Origin: an uncultured Prevotellaceae bacterium
GTDB lineage: Bacteria > Bacteroidota > Bacteroidia > Bacteroidales > Bacteroidaceae
Direction: 5' to 3'
Assembly: GCA_902774795.1 (NCBI GenBank)
Contig: CACYKA010000015.1
Span: 1 to 64,000, forward strand
DNA length: 64,000 bases
Positions 51,836 through 62,180 of the stretch are shown piece by piece (the stretch's first letter is position 1; each line of letters opens with the position of its first letter). Below the pieces are notes generated by a model. The model was not told where the DNA came from. It saw nothing but the letters and a program-made list of their open reading frames with translations, and ran no database searches. The position numbers and the translations under genes are program-made.

Positions 51836-52780
51836 ATGAGATTCTCTGTTACCATACCAGCCTACAAGTCGCAATACCTGCAGAATGCGATAGAGAGCGT
51901 TGTCAGTCAGACATATGCTGACTGGGAGCTGATTATCGTTGATGACTGCTCACCTGAGGATTTACGCTCCATTGTCGAACCCTTTCTTAACGACCAGCGT
52001 ATTCGCTATTATCGCAATGAAAAGAATTGTGGGGCTGTTAATCTGGTGGACAATTGGAACATCTGTCTTGGTTACTGTACTGGCGACTATGTCATTTGCA
52101 TAGGAGACGATGACCGATTATTGCCAGAGTGCTTAAATGAATATCGAAAAGTCATTGAGAAATATCCCAACCTGAATGTTTATCATGCTTGGACAGAGAT
52201 AATAAATGAACAAGGAGAGGTTATAGATTTACAGGAGCCTCGACCAGAATGGGAGTCTATGCTCTCATTACTTTGGAACCGCTGGGATTGCAGAGATTGG
52301 CAGTTTATTGGAGACTTCTGTTATGATACCGCTTATTTGAAAAGTATCGGAGGATATCATAAAATGCCATTAGCATGGGGATCCGATGATATCACTGCTG
52401 TTATTGCTGCAGAAGAAAAGGGAATCGCTAATACACAATCTTTCTGTTTTCAATATCGTATAAATAAGCTTACCATCAGTCGTTCTACAAAGAACACCAA
52501 ATTGAAAATACAAGCAATATTGATGCAGAAAGAATGGTATTCCCGCCTATTAGAAAAGCAGGCAACTAAAAAACTGTCATCTATTGATCTTAACTATTTT
52601 AGAACCATTGATAATAAGCAAACAAAGTTTTATCAAATGGTATTGGGACAAATCTGTACTGACTATATAAAAGGGAACCCCATAAGACTGATTAAATGTT
52701 GCCTTTGGCTTAAAAGTTTCCATTGGTCTAAAGCAATATACCTTAAGTGGTACCTAAGTTCACTAAACAGTTTGCTATAA
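51836..52780 (+). CDS. family 2 glycosyltransferase
   Basis: 314 residues. MRFSVTIPAYKSQYLQNAIE, WELIIVDDCSPEDLR and CIGDDDRLLPE (the DXD region) are GT-A hallmarks. A C-terminal helix-rich region follows. It begins a new transcription unit inside the polysaccharide locus, with its own consensus promoter. Confidence 0.9.
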   Translation: MRFSVTIPAYKSQYLQNAIESVVSQTYADWELIIVDDCSPEDLRSIVEPFLNDQRIRYYRNEKNCGAVNLVDNWNICLGYCTGDYVICIGDDDRLLPECLNEYRKVIEKYPNLNVYHAWTEIINEQGEVIDLQEPRPEWESMLSLLWNRWDCRDWQFIGDFCYDTAYLKSIGGYHKMPLAWGSDDITAVIAAEEKGIANTQSFCFQYRINKLTISRSTKNTKLKIQAILMQKEWYSRLLEKQATKKLSSIDLNYFRTIDNKQTKFYQMVLGQICTDYIKGNPIRLIKCCLWLKSFHWSKAIYLKWYLSSLNSLL

Positions 52781-52806
52781 GCTTTGGGAAATAAAACCTA
52801 ATAATT

Positions 52807-54024
52807 ATGAATATTGTAATTCTTACACACTACTTACCATACCCCCTCACCTCTGGTGGCGCTCAGGCTCAATACAACATGATTGACCAATTGCGCTCTC
52901 GACACAATATTACCCTAGTATTTAACGAGGGAAGCGGAAATACTATACAGGCCATGAAACAACTGCAGGCACTATGGCCTGAGGTCAAAATAGTGGCCTA
53001 TCGCTATTACAGGCAATTAAGTTGTTGGCGATTCGTCAGAGATAAAATAATACGAGGACTCTTAGTTAAGTTTGCGCCCAAGAGCAGGATGCTTAAGATT
53101 GACCGTATATTGAAGCCTTACGGCCAATGGTTCTCTGATGACCAGATTCGGTTTACTCATAAGATTATCAAGGATGCCAAAGCTGATTTGGTACAGGTTG
53201 AATTCTTTCAGTGTATAGGGTGGAGCCATTATCTTCCTTCTGATATCAAGAAGGTTTTTGTTCATCATGAAGTCAATTTCATCAGGAATGAACGTTTTCT
53301 TAAGGACTTTAACTTATCTGCCAAAGAAAAGGAAGCTATGGCACAGATGAAACAATATGAGATTGACAGTCTTAACAAGTATGACCATATCATTACCCTA
53401 ACAGATACGGATTGTAAAATATTACAGAATCATAACGTTACAACACCAATATCCGTTTCTTCTGCTGCAGTTTCATCAAAGCCCCTTCCTTATTGCGAAT
53501 GGAAAGGAAAGATTATCTTTATTGGCAGTTATGCACACATCCCTAATAGAGAGGGCATGGATTGGTTTGTCAATCAAGTAGCTCCAGCTTTGACTGATGA
53601 TACTCAGGTGGACATTATCGGAGCTTTATGGCCGCCTGAATACAACGACCGTTTCGGGCATGTTCAACTACGTTCATTAGGATTTGTCGATGACTTGACG
53701 AAAGCAGCATATGGCAACATAATGATAGTACCATTACTGACAGGCAGTGGAATGCGTATGAAGATACTTGAGGCAATGGCTATGAGTATGCCAGTCATTA
53801 CCACAACAGTCGGTGTAGAAGGTATTCCTCTTGTCGATGGAGAATCATGTTTGATTGCCGACACGCCAGAGGCTTTTGCTCAAGCTATTAAGAAACTGAG
53901 TGAAGATGCCGTACTCCGCAGTAAGTTAGGCAAAGCTGCCAATCAAGTCTTTATGGATGCATACTCACCTCAGCAATTGGCAAAGGTGAGAGAAAAGATT
54001 TATTACCAAATAGTTGGCATTTAG
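52807..54024 (+). CDS. family 4 glycosyltransferase (GT-B)
   Basis: 405 residues. MNIVILTHYLPYPLTSGGAQ is the usual acceptor-side start and GMRMKILEAMAMSMPVITT contains the donor-binding E-X7-E region (EAMAMSMP...EGI). It resembles the glycosyltransferases near exopolysaccharide clusters (GT1/GT4 type). It follows the 51836 gene after 26 bases. Confidence 0.9.
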   Translation: MNIVILTHYLPYPLTSGGAQAQYNMIDQLRSRHNITLVFNEGSGNTIQAMKQLQALWPEVKIVAYRYYRQLSCWRFVRDKIIRGLLVKFAPKSRMLKIDRILKPYGQWFSDDQIRFTHKIIKDAKADLVQVEFFQCIGWSHYLPSDIKKVFVHHEVNFIRNERFLKDFNLSAKEKEAMAQMKQYEIDSLNKYDHIITLTDTDCKILQNHNVTTPISVSSAAVSSKPLPYCEWKGKIIFIGSYAHIPNREGMDWFVNQVAPALTDDTQVDIIGALWPPEYNDRFGHVQLRSLGFVDDLTKAAYGNIMIVPLLTGSGMRMKILEAMAMSMPVITTTVGVEGIPLVDGESCLIADTPEAFAQAIKKLSEDAVLRSKLGKAANQVFMDAYSPQQLAKVREKIYYQIVGI

Positions 54025-54034
54025 AATTCTCTTG

Positions 54035-54736
54035 CTATTTCATCCATCTGGCTAAGACGTATCGTACTATCCAAAAGCGGTATTCCAGTTTTTGGAGTAG
54101 CGTCAAGGAACTTTTTCTCGTGGTCAAAGCAGAAAAATTGTTTCCATGACGACGATAACGCAACAGTTTGTCTGAAATATAGGAAGTGTTATAATACAGG
54201 TCAGCGATTTGCCCTATCCAATAGTCATGCATGATAATGTGAGGTGGGAAAGGAAGCAGTTTCTTAAGTATCGTCCTCCGGAAGGCCATACAACATCCAA
54301 TATATGTAGTATGATAGAGGGTTGGCCAGAACCCCTTATGAGGCTTGTATATATCATAAAGGGACTTTCCCGTACTGACTGCATTTTCATCAGATATCCA
54401 GGCATCACTCACCACCAGGTCGTCATTTCTTAAGGCCTCCATCATCCGTTCTACCTTATTACTTTCCCAGACATCGTCCTGATCAGACAAGAACAGATAA
54501 TCACCATTTGCATTCTTGATTGCATTCTCGAAGTTGTAAGTCAAACCTGTCTGAGGACCGTTAAAGACCTTAATGCGAGGATCATGAAATGATGCCACAA
54601 CATCAAGGGTAGAATCTGTAGAGCCATCATCAGAAACGATGAGTTCGTCATCCTCACCCAACTGCTGCAAAATAGAAGAGACCTGCTCCTTTATATATTT
54701 TTCGCCATTATAAGTGGCGATACAAACGCTAATCAT
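54035..54736 (-). CDS. family 2 glycosyltransferase on the opposite strand
   Basis: 233 residues from the ATG at 54736 (MISVCIATYNGEKYIKEQVS). LIVSDDGSTDSTLD, FLSDQDDVW (DXD) and a HDYWIGQIADLYY segment match the rhamnosyltransferase-like GT2 branch. It is the only gene of the polysaccharide block read on the minus strand, ending 11 bases from the convergent GT4 stop. The -7 box ends four bases before the ATG. Confidence 0.88.
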   Translation of the reverse strand: MISVCIATYNGEKYIKEQVSSILQQLGEDDELIVSDDGSTDSTLDVVASFHDPRIKVFNGPQTGLTYNFENAIKNANGDYLFLSDQDDVWESNKVERMMEALRNDDLVVSDAWISDENAVSTGKSLYDIYKPHKGFWPTLYHTTYIGCCMAFRRTILKKLLPFPPHIIMHDYWIGQIADLYYNTSYISDKLLRYRRHGNNFSALTTRKSSLTLLQKLEYRFWIVRYVLARWMK

Positions 54737-54740
54737 GCTA

Positions 54741-54748
54741 CAAAGGTA
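54741..54748 (-). promoter_or_regulatory. -7 element of the minus-strand glycosyltransferase
   Basis: TACCTTTG on the minus strand ends four bases before the ATG at 54736, so the transcript would start at or near the start codon. No -33 TTTG lies at the standard spacing. Confidence 0.45.
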
Positions 54749-54832
54749 ATAAAAAAATAGCAAAGAAAGGTAATTTTGTCAAAAATATTACAATAAAGAA
54801 CTGAAGTTTTCGTTTTATTAAGAAAAAAACAT

Positions 54833-56020
54833 ATGAGAATCTGCATACTTACGCCCCGATTTCCATTTCCACAATATGGAGGAGATGCCTTGCGCATTAA
54901 TGAAGTAGCGAGACATCTAAAGCAACAGGGGCATGAGCTTATTCTCGTTTCACTCTCGGACGAAAAAAACACTCCTTTAGAACGTGCTCATGAATTGTAT
55001 GATAGAGTTTATTTCGTAAAACGGAATAGAATCATGTCACTTATCAATGGGGCCACACATTTTATTAGCGGAAAGCCAATACAATGCGGGTACTACTATT
55101 CAAAAGCATATAAAGAATTACTGCAGAAAGTCATTGATAAAGAAAAGCCAGACCTTTACGTTTCTCACCTCCTGAGGATGGTGCCATATCTGTACGAATT
55201 GAATTTGGAAGATAAGTCAATAATAGAGATGACAGATGCCTTATCGAAGACCTATCTTCTCTCTTCCAACGCACAGGGTGTCGGGCTGCTGAAGTATGTT
55301 TACATTCTTGAACAACGACTAATTGCCAAATACGAGAAGTTTGTCGTAAAACACTTTCCCAAAGTAGTACTTGTATCACAAGCAGACATTGACTATCTCA
55401 AAGAGAGAATTCCAGGGGAAACCCCTTCTCTTGCACTACACAGCAATGGTGTAGGGTATATAGACGAGATTTCTACATCCTATAATGTTGACAAAATATG
55501 TTTCCTTGGGAATATGCGCTCAATGCAGAATCAGGATGCTGCTCTCTATTTTGCAAAAGAAGTCTTCCCATTAGTTAAGAAACAACATCCAAATGCCAAA
55601 TTCTATATTGTAGGGTCCCTACCCCCACCTAACATACAAGCCATTGCATCAGACGATATAATCGTTACAGGTTTTGTTGAGGATTTGGAAGGTTTTATAA
55701 AAGATGCCTGTCTCTTGGTTGCACCTGTACGAGTAGCTGCCGGAATACAAAACAAAGTATTAGTAGCTATGGGGTGTGGAATACCTGTAGTAATGACTTC
55801 ACTCATATCACATGCCATACCAGAACTTAAGAACGGTGAGAATTGCCTGATAAGTGATGGAGCTGAAAACATTGCTGCGTCCTGCCACAAACTGATAACA
55901 AACCGAGAGGAGCGTAATTCTATCGCCATAAAAGGATACAATATGGTAAAGAGTTCATACTCATGGTATGAAAAGCTGAAGGGTTATGAAACCCTTAAGG
56001 AAAAAAATTGTAACCCTTAG
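54833..56020 (+). CDS. family 4 glycosyltransferase (GT-B)
   Basis: 395 residues. MRICILTPRFPFPQYGGDAL at the start and a C-terminal donor-binding domain (VAPVRVAAGIQNKVLVAMGC...) are typical of GT1/GT4 enzymes. It is the last gene of the polysaccharide locus in the window. No initiating glycosyl-phosphate transferase (WbaP/WcaJ type) is present, so that step must be encoded elsewhere. Confidence 0.9.
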   Translation: MRICILTPRFPFPQYGGDALRINEVARHLKQQGHELILVSLSDEKNTPLERAHELYDRVYFVKRNRIMSLINGATHFISGKPIQCGYYYSKAYKELLQKVIDKEKPDLYVSHLLRMVPYLYELNLEDKSIIEMTDALSKTYLLSSNAQGVGLLKYVYILEQRLIAKYEKFVVKHFPKVVLVSQADIDYLKERIPGETPSLALHSNGVGYIDEISTSYNVDKICFLGNMRSMQNQDAALYFAKEVFPLVKKQHPNAKFYIVGSLPPPNIQAIASDDIIVTGFVEDLEGFIKDACLLVAPVRVAAGIQNKVLVAMGCGIPVVMTSLISHAIPELKNGENCLISDGAENIAASCHKLITNREERNSIAIKGYNMVKSSYSWYEKLKGYETLKEKNCNP

Positions 56021-56119
56021 AAGGCGCAAATATTCCCAGCCTTGGGAATATTTTTTCATAGGCATGCAACAAATTTTTCATAGGCATGTAGCAAAAAAAG
56101 CCTAACATATGCCCTTTTT

Positions 56120-56151
56120 CTTGCACAATTGAAAAATTATTTATAATTTTG
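56120..56151 (+). promoter_or_regulatory. promoter of the DUF1599-tpiA operon
   Basis: CTTG (56120-56123), 20 bases, TAATTTTG (56144-56151). This has the same form as the glnN promoter. The ATG at 56186 follows after 34 bases. Confidence 0.75.
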
Positions 56152-56185
56152 CAAAAAATTTCTGCGTAACTGCTCATGCGATATT

Positions 56186-56728
56186 ATGAATAAGCCAAAT
56201 ACAAACAAACAATTCCAGGAAGCAATGGCTCAATGTCGGGAGATATTCTCAAAGAAACTCTACGACTACAAACCGTCATGGCGCATGCTGAGACCGTCAT
56301 CGCTTACCGACCAGCTCTTTATCAAGGCTAAGCGCATCAGGACGCTTGAAGTAACGGGAGAATCGCTGGTGGGCGAAGGTATTCTGCCAGAGTTCATGGC
56401 CCTGATAAACTACGGCATCATAGGACTCATACAGCTTGCGAAAGGATATGCTGACAAGGTCGATATGACCAACGATGAGGCTATGGCGCTGTACGACGAA
56501 TATGCAAGAGAGTGTCTTGAGTTGATGCAGAAGAAGAACCACGACTACGGAGAGGCTTGGCGCGACATGAGAGTAAGTTCCTATACGGACATCATTCTCA
56601 CGAAACTGGAGCGCATAAAGGAGATTGAGGACAAAAACGGATTGACCATAGCATCAGAAGGCATTGACTCCAACATAATGGACATCATTAATTATTCTGT
56701 CTTTGCCGTCATCAAGCTCTCATGCTGA
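56186..56728 (+). CDS. DUF1599 family protein
   Basis: 180 residues, all-helical and duplicated: two halves each carry a YxPSWRxxR-like motif (YDYKPSWRMLRPSSLTDQLF and NHDYGEAWRDMRVSSYTDII). From memory this is DUF1599, conserved in Bacteroidetes next to the DoxX-like BT_3928 family and tpiA; its function is not established. The stop overlaps the next gene by seven bases. Confidence 0.85.
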   Translation: MNKPNTNKQFQEAMAQCREIFSKKLYDYKPSWRMLRPSSLTDQLFIKAKRIRTLEVTGESLVGEGILPEFMALINYGIIGLIQLAKGYADKVDMTNDEAMALYDEYARECLELMQKKNHDYGEAWRDMRVSSYTDIILTKLERIKEIEDKNGLTIASEGIDSNIMDIINYSVFAVIKLSC

Positions 56729-57840
56729 AAGTCATTGTCAACATAGCGAGATTCATTACTGCTGCAGTATTCCTGTTCTCCGGATTTGTAAAAGCCGTTG
56801 ATCCGCTTGGCACACAATACAAGCTGCAGGACTACATCGAGGCTATGGGAATCTCCAATGACTGGGTGAATGACTGGCAGACATTAGGTGGGGCAATATT
56901 ACTGGCATTGGTCGAATTCATTATCGGAGCGATGCTGCTGTTTGCCATCAACCGACGCGTTATTTCAAAGATTGCACTGTTGTTTATGCTAATCATGACG
57001 GCTCTTACCGTATGGATATACATAGAAGACCCCGTCAGTGATTGCGGATGTTTCGGCGATGCCATAATACTAAGCAATGGAGAGACTTTGCTGAAAAACA
57101 TCTTTCTCCTTGCAGCCACCATAACAATTGCCTGGCGTCCATTGCTTATGCCACGCTTCATATCGCTGAAGAACCAATGGCTGATATTCAACTTCTCCAC
57201 ATTCGGCATACTGGCACTGGCAGCATATTCATTATATTACCTGCCTCCAATAGACTTCCGCCCTTATCACATCGGAGCCAACATCTATGAGGGAATGATA
57301 ATACCGGAGGGTGCTGAACAACCGGTGATAGAAACGACATTCATCATGGAGAAAAATGGAGAACGGAAAGAGTTTAGCCTGGAAGAATATCCTGACAGCA
57401 CATGGACATTCGTTGACACTAAGACAAAGATTATCAAAAAAGGCTATGAGCCTCCCATCCACGATTTCAGCATAGTAAGGCTGTTTGATGACAGGGACAT
57501 AACAGAATTAGTATTGAGGCATAAGGGATATACCTTGTTGCTGATTGCTCCCCATCTGGAGAATGCTGACGACGGATGCTTCGGCAAGATTGACGAGATA
57601 TATGAATACTCCCTTGAGAAGAACATACCGTTCTACTGTCTTACGGCAAGTATTGGAGAAGGAATAGAACACTGGATAGAAATCACTGGGGCAGAATATC
57701 CTTTCTGCAATACAGACGAAACAACGCTGAAGACCATCATAAGAAGCAATCCAGGGTTGGTAATGCTTAAAGACGGAGTGGTCGTAGGAAAGTGGAGTCA
57801 CAACGACTTGCCTGACAAGGAAGAGTTGAAAGAAATATAA
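56722..57840 (+). CDS. DoxX-like membrane protein (BT_3928 family)
   Basis: 372 residues. Four N-terminal membrane helices of DoxX/MauE type contain FSGFVKAVDPLGTQYKLQDY and a CGCF pair (DPVSDCGCFGDAI). A periplasmic thioredoxin-like or unknown domain with further cysteines (DDGCFGKID, FYCLTAS) follows. The cysteines suggest a redox role, which is inference. It sits between DUF1599 and tpiA, a conserved order in Bacteroidales. Confidence 0.85.
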   Translation: MLKVIVNIARFITAAVFLFSGFVKAVDPLGTQYKLQDYIEAMGISNDWVNDWQTLGGAILLALVEFIIGAMLLFAINRRVISKIALLFMLIMTALTVWIYIEDPVSDCGCFGDAIILSNGETLLKNIFLLAATITIAWRPLLMPRFISLKNQWLIFNFSTFGILALAAYSLYYLPPIDFRPYHIGANIYEGMIIPEGAEQPVIETTFIMEKNGERKEFSLEEYPDSTWTFVDTKTKIIKKGYEPPIHDFSIVRLFDDRDITELVLRHKGYTLLLIAPHLENADDGCFGKIDEIYEYSLEKNIPFYCLTASIGEGIEHWIEITGAEYPFCNTDETTLKTIIRSNPGLVMLKDGVVVGKWSHNDLPDKEELKEI

Positions 57841-57903
57841 GAAAACGAACAACTAAAGGACATCTGTAATACAGAGTATAACACTTATAAAATTAGAACA
57901 ACT

Positions 57904-58656
57904 ATGAGAAAGAAAATCGTAGCAGGTAACTGGAAGATGAACAAGAACCTGCAGGAGGGCGTAGCTCTCGCAAAGGAACTGACAGAAGTAGTGAAGAATC
58001 CTAACTGTGGCGTTATCATCGGCACACCATTCATTCACCTTGCAAGCGTTGCAGACGTTATCAAGGGCAGCTGCATCGAGCTCAGTGCAGAGAACTGTGC
58101 AGACAAGGCTTCAGGCGCTTACACTGGAGAGGTTAGTGCAGAGATGGTTAAATCTACTGGCGCACAGTATGTTATCCTGGGTCACTCAGAGCGTCGTGAA
58201 TACTATCACGAAACACCTGAAATCCTGAAGGAGAAGGTTGAACTGGCACTGGCTAACGGCCTGAAGGTTATCTTCTGCATTGGCGAATCACTCGCTGAGC
58301 GCGAGGCTAACAAGCAGAACGAAGTAGTAAAGGCAGAACTGGCAGGCAGCGTATTCCATCTCTCAGCAGAGCAGTGGAAGAACATCATCATTGCTTACGA
58401 ACCAATCTGGGCTATTGGCACAGGTAAGACTGCAACAGCAGAACAGGCAGAAGAGATTCATGCATACATCCGTTCATGCGTAGCAGAGGTATATGGTGCA
58501 CAGGTTGCAGACGACACCACAATTCTTTATGGCGGTTCTTGCAAGGCAAGCAATGCTCCTGAACTCTTCGCTAAGCCTGACATTGACGGCGGCCTCATCG
58601 GCGGCGCTTCACTCAAGGCTGCAGATTTCAAGGGTATTATCGACGCTTGGGGATAA
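57904..58656 (+). CDS. tpiA: triosephosphate isomerase
   Basis: Interconverts dihydroxyacetone phosphate and glyceraldehyde 3-phosphate. 250 residues. Catalytic residues are visible: Lys in GNWKMNKN, His in [12 protein letters not shown], Glu in [15 protein letters not shown]. The phosphate loop is GGLIGGASL. Codon use is more GC-rich and conserved than in the polysaccharide genes before it. Confidence 0.98.
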   Translation: MRKKIVAGNWKMNKNLQEGVALAKELTEVVKNPNCGVIIGTPFIHLASVADVIKGSCIELSAENCADKASGAYTGEVSAEMVKSTGAQYVILGHSERREYYHETPEILKEKVELALANGLKVIFCIGESLAEREANKQNEVVKAELAGSVFHLSAEQWKNIIIAYEPIWAIGTGKTATAEQAEEIHAYIRSCVAEVYGAQVADDTTILYGGSCKASNAPELFAKPDIDGGLIGGASLKAADFKGIIDAWG

Positions 58657-58659
58657 ATA

Positions 58660-59220
58660 ATGAAAAAACTATTAGCAATATTCTGTCTGGCATTGGTAGC
58701 GATAACTACCAATGCACAGACTTTTCTCGATAACCTCCGCAAAGAAGAGCCAAGACAAGGTGTCGTAACTGTTACGGAAGATGCGGAGATAGACTCTCTT
58801 GTCAATGGTAACGGAGGTCCTGTAGTACCAGACCCTAACGCCACTGTAGTCCAACCCCACAAAAGGGAGGAAGTAAAGAAAACTCCTGAAGAGGAAGAAG
58901 CTGAAAATCTTGAGAAAATGCTTGACACCCGTAAAAAGGTGATGAGCAATTCATACAAGACACAGGGCTACAGAATTCAGGTCTTCTCTGGAGGCAGCAC
59001 CCGCAGCGATCGTCAGAAGGCAGAGACGACAGGTGCTGTAATGAAGTCCAACTTCCCTAATGAGCCTATATATGTACACTTCTATTCTCCGTCATGGAAA
59101 TGCCGCATGGGCAACTATAAGACCGCAGAAGAAGCACGCTCAATATTGGCACAGGTAAAGAAATTAGGTTATAAGGATGCCTGCATAATAAAAGGAACCA
59201 TCACATTACGCAGAAAGTGA
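58660..59220 (+). CDS. SPOR-domain secreted protein
   Basis: 186 residues with a signal peptide ([17 protein letters not shown]), a Glu-rich linker (~60-95) and a C-terminal SPOR domain ([20 protein letters not shown] to [14 protein letters not shown]), which binds denuded peptidoglycan glycan strands at division sites. It starts three bases after tpiA. In many Bacteroidales the GTP cyclohydrolase gene folE follows; here exodeoxyribonuclease III does. The stop overlaps the next GTG start. Confidence 0.92.
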   Translation: MKKLLAIFCLALVAITTNAQTFLDNLRKEEPRQGVVTVTEDAEIDSLVNGNGGPVVPDPNATVVQPHKREEVKKTPEEEEAENLEKMLDTRKKVMSNSYKTQGYRIQVFSGGSTRSDRQKAETTGAVMKSNFPNEPIYVHFYSPSWKCRMGNYKTAEEARSILAQVKKLGYKDACIIKGTITLRRK

Positions 59221-59969
59221 AATTCATATCTTGGAACGTCAACGGGTTAAGGGCCTGTGTTGGCAAAGGCTTCGAAAGTATCTTTAACGAACTGGACGCA
59301 GATTTTTTCTGTCTTCAGGAGACAAAGATGCAGGCAGGGCAGTTAGATTTAGCTTTCTTGGGCTATGACTCCTATTGGAACTATGCCGAGAAGAAGGGCT
59401 ATTCCGGCACTGCAATATACACGAAGCATAAGCCTTTGTCTGTACGTTATGGCATTGGCATAGAAGAACACGACCATGAGGGACGAGTAATTACCTTGGA
59501 GTATGAAGATTTCTTCTTCATCACTGTATATGTCCCCAATGCACAGGACGGACTGAAACGCCTTGACTACCGCATGAAGTGGGAAGACGACTTCCTTAGC
59601 TACATTAAAGAATTGGACAAGCAGAAGCCTGTTATCTTCTGCGGTGACCTTAATGTGGCGCATGAAGAGATAGACCTGAAGAATCCGAAGACAAACCATA
59701 ATAATCCAGGATTCACAGACGAAGAACGCGAGAAATTCTCCACACTTCTGCAATCCGGTTTCAAGGACACTTTCCGTACGCTGCATCCTGATGACCCCAC
59801 ATATTCTTGGTGGTCATACCGTTTTCATGCACGCGAAAAGAACGTAGGGTGGCGTATTGATTACTTCGTGGTATCAGAAAGGCTGATGCCACAAGTGACA
59901 TCAGCCTCTATTCTTACGGAGGTTATGGGCTCCGATCATTGCCCTGTAGAATTGATACTCGGTAAATAG
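59217..59969 (+). CDS. xth: exodeoxyribonuclease III (AP endonuclease)
   Basis: 250 residues, EEP superfamily. [23 protein letters not shown] (metal Glu), [11 protein letters not shown] and the catalytic [10 protein letters not shown] end are all present, so it should cut at abasic sites in base excision repair. The start is GTG at 59217, overlapping the previous stop (GTGA). Its last 34 bases overlap the convergent PL11 gene. Confidence 0.95.
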   Translation: MKFISWNVNGLRACVGKGFESIFNELDADFFCLQETKMQAGQLDLAFLGYDSYWNYAEKKGYSGTAIYTKHKPLSVRYGIGIEEHDHEGRVITLEYEDFFFITVYVPNAQDGLKRLDYRMKWEDDFLSYIKELDKQKPVIFCGDLNVAHEEIDLKNPKTNHNNPGFTDEEREKFSTLLQSGFKDTFRTLHPDDPTYSWWSYRFHAREKNVGWRIDYFVVSERLMPQVTSASILTEVMGSDHCPVELILGK

Positions 59970-61996
59970 TATCCAAGATGCGGTGGCTGGTTATATGCCA
60001 CATTCTGCCAACATATTCCCATACGGTAGATATGGTCGTGCATCAATGTAACCACACGATATTCCGTAGGAATATTTGTCGTAAATATATTCAAGTGCGA
60101 ATTGTCACTTGCATCATAGAGAATAATCTCTTCACGCCAGTCTCCAAACAAATCAGCCTGTAGGCATGGAGTTGCCTTTGTGCCGTTGCACGAAGCAGAA
60201 TTACCATAATTGCTGAAAGAGAAAATACTCTGTGTCCCATCTCCCATCCATTTTGCAACATAATAGTTTTGCTGACGACGCGGCATCTGTCCCCAGTCCT
60301 GCATACGCCTAGATCTCAGAGTATCCTGTCCCATCTGAGGGGGACGTTGTCCTCGCTGGCGGTCACGATCCATGCCATTCCTCTGTCCACGCTGTCCGCG
60401 TGGGCCCTGAAACGCATCATTACCCCATGAACCAGGCCTTTGTCCGATTCTTCCATTACCTATTAGCTCATCGAGCAAATCACCGTCCCAATATATTCTG
60501 AAGTTCTGCGGTGTCCAATCCCGGGTTTCCGCAATCAGGGATCCATCTACAGCAAATACTTTCTTCTCCCCTGAACACCACATCTCACTACCCCTGTGGA
60601 AACCGTCTATATCAGCAGAAATTCCACGGCCAGTATCTTCCTTTGCATAGGTGCGGAAAAGGATTTCACCAGTACGGGCATCACTAAGAGCAGAGCCGTG
60701 CTGGCCACTCTCATACACCATATAATATTCCAAGCCCTTCCTGTCTGGGTCCAAATCTCCCAGATGCTGTGCATCACCATGTCCAAGACCTGTATTATAA
60801 AGAGTCTTACCATCATCGTCAACAGCTGCAGCACCATATATTATTTCGTCCTTGCCATCATTATCCACATCGCCTACGGCAATGCTATGAGCACCCTGTC
60901 CGAAAACAGAATCAGGACCAGGGGTCTCACTCTTATGCAGCCAGCGTGTCTTCAATTCCTTGCCGTCGAAATCGACAGCCCACAGATATGCTCTGGTGTA
61001 GTATCCACGGCACATCACTGCAGAAGGATTTTCTTTCTTGCCTCCAAGGAAGGCGACACAAGCAAGATATCGCTCTCCCCTATTGCCTATGCCTTTATTG
61101 TCACCCCACTCATGTGAAGCATACTTAGGTGCGCCTCCTACTCCAAAGGCTCTGTTGGGATTATAGAATATAGTATGTACAGCATGTCCGTCCTTACCTG
61201 CAAATACCGTCAGATATTCAGGACCGTCTATTACATGTCCAGTCCTATGACGGTAATCAGCCTCATTGTCCGTATTTTTTATCTCGTCATCTGTTGCAGC
61301 GAGAGTAACATAATCTCCTTTGCCATCCTTTGAGCCTGGTGCCGTCTTGCATATCAGCTCAGCTTTGCCATCACCATCGAAATCATACACCATAAACTGG
61401 GTATAATGGGCGCCGGCACGTATATTCTTACCCAAAGACACTCGCCACATCAGAATGCCCTCTGGCTTATAGCAGTCAAGATAAACCTCGCCAGTATATC
61501 CTGCATGAGAATTGTCATGAGAATTACTCGGATCCCACTTCAGTATTATCTCATATTCACCATCACCATCTACATCCGCAGCAGAACAGTCATTAGGGGT
61601 ATAGGTGCATGTACTGCCATCAGGCATCTCCTGCTCCAACGGACGTATCAGCGGCACTGAAAGATAAGGCTTATCCCATGGTATCACCTCTTCGCTGGTT
61701 TCTTCTACAGAGCCCTTGACAATTGCCTGGACACTATAGCGACTGCTTGCATCGCCTAATGTATCAGTAAAACATGTCTCGCGCGCCAATTCCTTGGCAA
61801 TAATCTCGCCATTACGCAGCAAATTAAAAGTTGTCTTGGGAGCATCCGTTGACAAGAAACGCCAACTTATAAAGTTACCCTTCTCTGCTGGCAACGCTAC
61901 AACACCACGCGAAAGACGCTCTGTATATGTCTGTGCCGACACACAAAGTGCAAAAGAGAAAAGGCAGAAAGAAATAAGTAAATTTAGTTTTCTCAT
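59936..61996 (-). CDS. rhamnogalacturonan lyase (PL11) with a Gly/Arg/Gln-rich insert
   Basis: 686 residues from the ATG at 61996 ([20 protein letters not shown], a signal peptide); the frame to 62035 is rejected. The beta-propeller shows calcium-type motifs such as [40 protein letters not shown] and [13 protein letters not shown], and ends [20 protein letters not shown]. It cleaves the rhamnogalacturonan I backbone of pectin outside the cytoplasm. A low-complexity insert rich in Arg, Gln and Gly (GQRGQR, RPPQMGQ) occupies residues ~514-575. It is divergent from the hexuronate transporter. Confidence 0.93.
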   Translation of the reverse strand: MRKLNLLISFCLFSFALCVSAQTYTERLSRGVVALPAEKGNFISWRFLSTDAPKTTFNLLRNGEIIAKELARETCFTDTLGDASSRYSVQAIVKGSVEETSEEVIPWDKPYLSVPLIRPLEQEMPDGSTCTYTPNDCSAADVDGDGEYEIILKWDPSNSHDNSHAGYTGEVYLDCYKPEGILMWRVSLGKNIRAGAHYTQFMVYDFDGDGKAELICKTAPGSKDGKGDYVTLAATDDEIKNTDNEADYRHRTGHVIDGPEYLTVFAGKDGHAVHTIFYNPNRAFGVGGAPKYASHEWGDNKGIGNRGERYLACVAFLGGKKENPSAVMCRGYYTRAYLWAVDFDGKELKTRWLHKSETPGPDSVFGQGAHSIAVGDVDNDGKDEIIYGAAAVDDDGKTLYNTGLGHGDAQHLGDLDPDRKGLEYYMVYESGQHGSALSDARTGEILFRTYAKEDTGRGISADIDGFHRGSEMWCSGEKKVFAVDGSLIAETRDWTPQNFRIYWDGDLLDELIGNGRIGQRPGSWGNDAFQGPRGQRGQRNGMDRDRQRGQRPPQMGQDTLRSRRMQDWGQMPRRQQNYYVAKWMGDGTQSIFSFSNYGNSASCNGTKATPCLQADLFGDWREEIILYDASDNSHLNIFTTNIPTEYRVVTLMHDHIYRMGICWQNVAYNQPPHLGYYLPSINSTGQ

Positions 61997-62011
61997 AGGG
62001 TCTCTAGTAGT

Positions 62012-62025
62012 ATAATCATGATTAT
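62012..62025. promoter_or_regulatory. 14-bp perfect palindrome before the PL11 gene
   Basis: ATAATCATGATTAT lies 15 bases upstream of the lyase ATG in the divergent region with the transporter. It could be an operator for pectin-responsive control; no direct support. Confidence 0.3.
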
Positions 62026-62130
62026 CGATATACATATATAGACGTGCACAAGAAAGAAAAGGTTAAGTTAATTTTTCTTAATAAAATCAAAGCTTGAATT
62101 CAAGATGTATGTGATTAGGAGTTTTTTTCG

Positions 62131-62138
62131 TACTTTTG
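62131..62138 (+). promoter_or_regulatory. -7 element of the hexuronate transporter
   Basis: TACTTTTG matches TAnnTTTG 42 bases before the ATG. It overlaps the upstream in-frame start, which is therefore rejected. The -33 is unclear. Confidence 0.5.
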
Positions 62139-62180
62139 CAAAACTATTTTACGTATTATCTAACTAACACAATAAGATAT

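Noticed and set aside
54035..54736. Minus-strand glycosyltransferase as a shadow of a plus-strand gene
   Set aside because: It has full GT2 motifs (CIATYNG, SDDGSTD, SDQDDVW) and its own -7 element; the plus strand has no family-like frame here.
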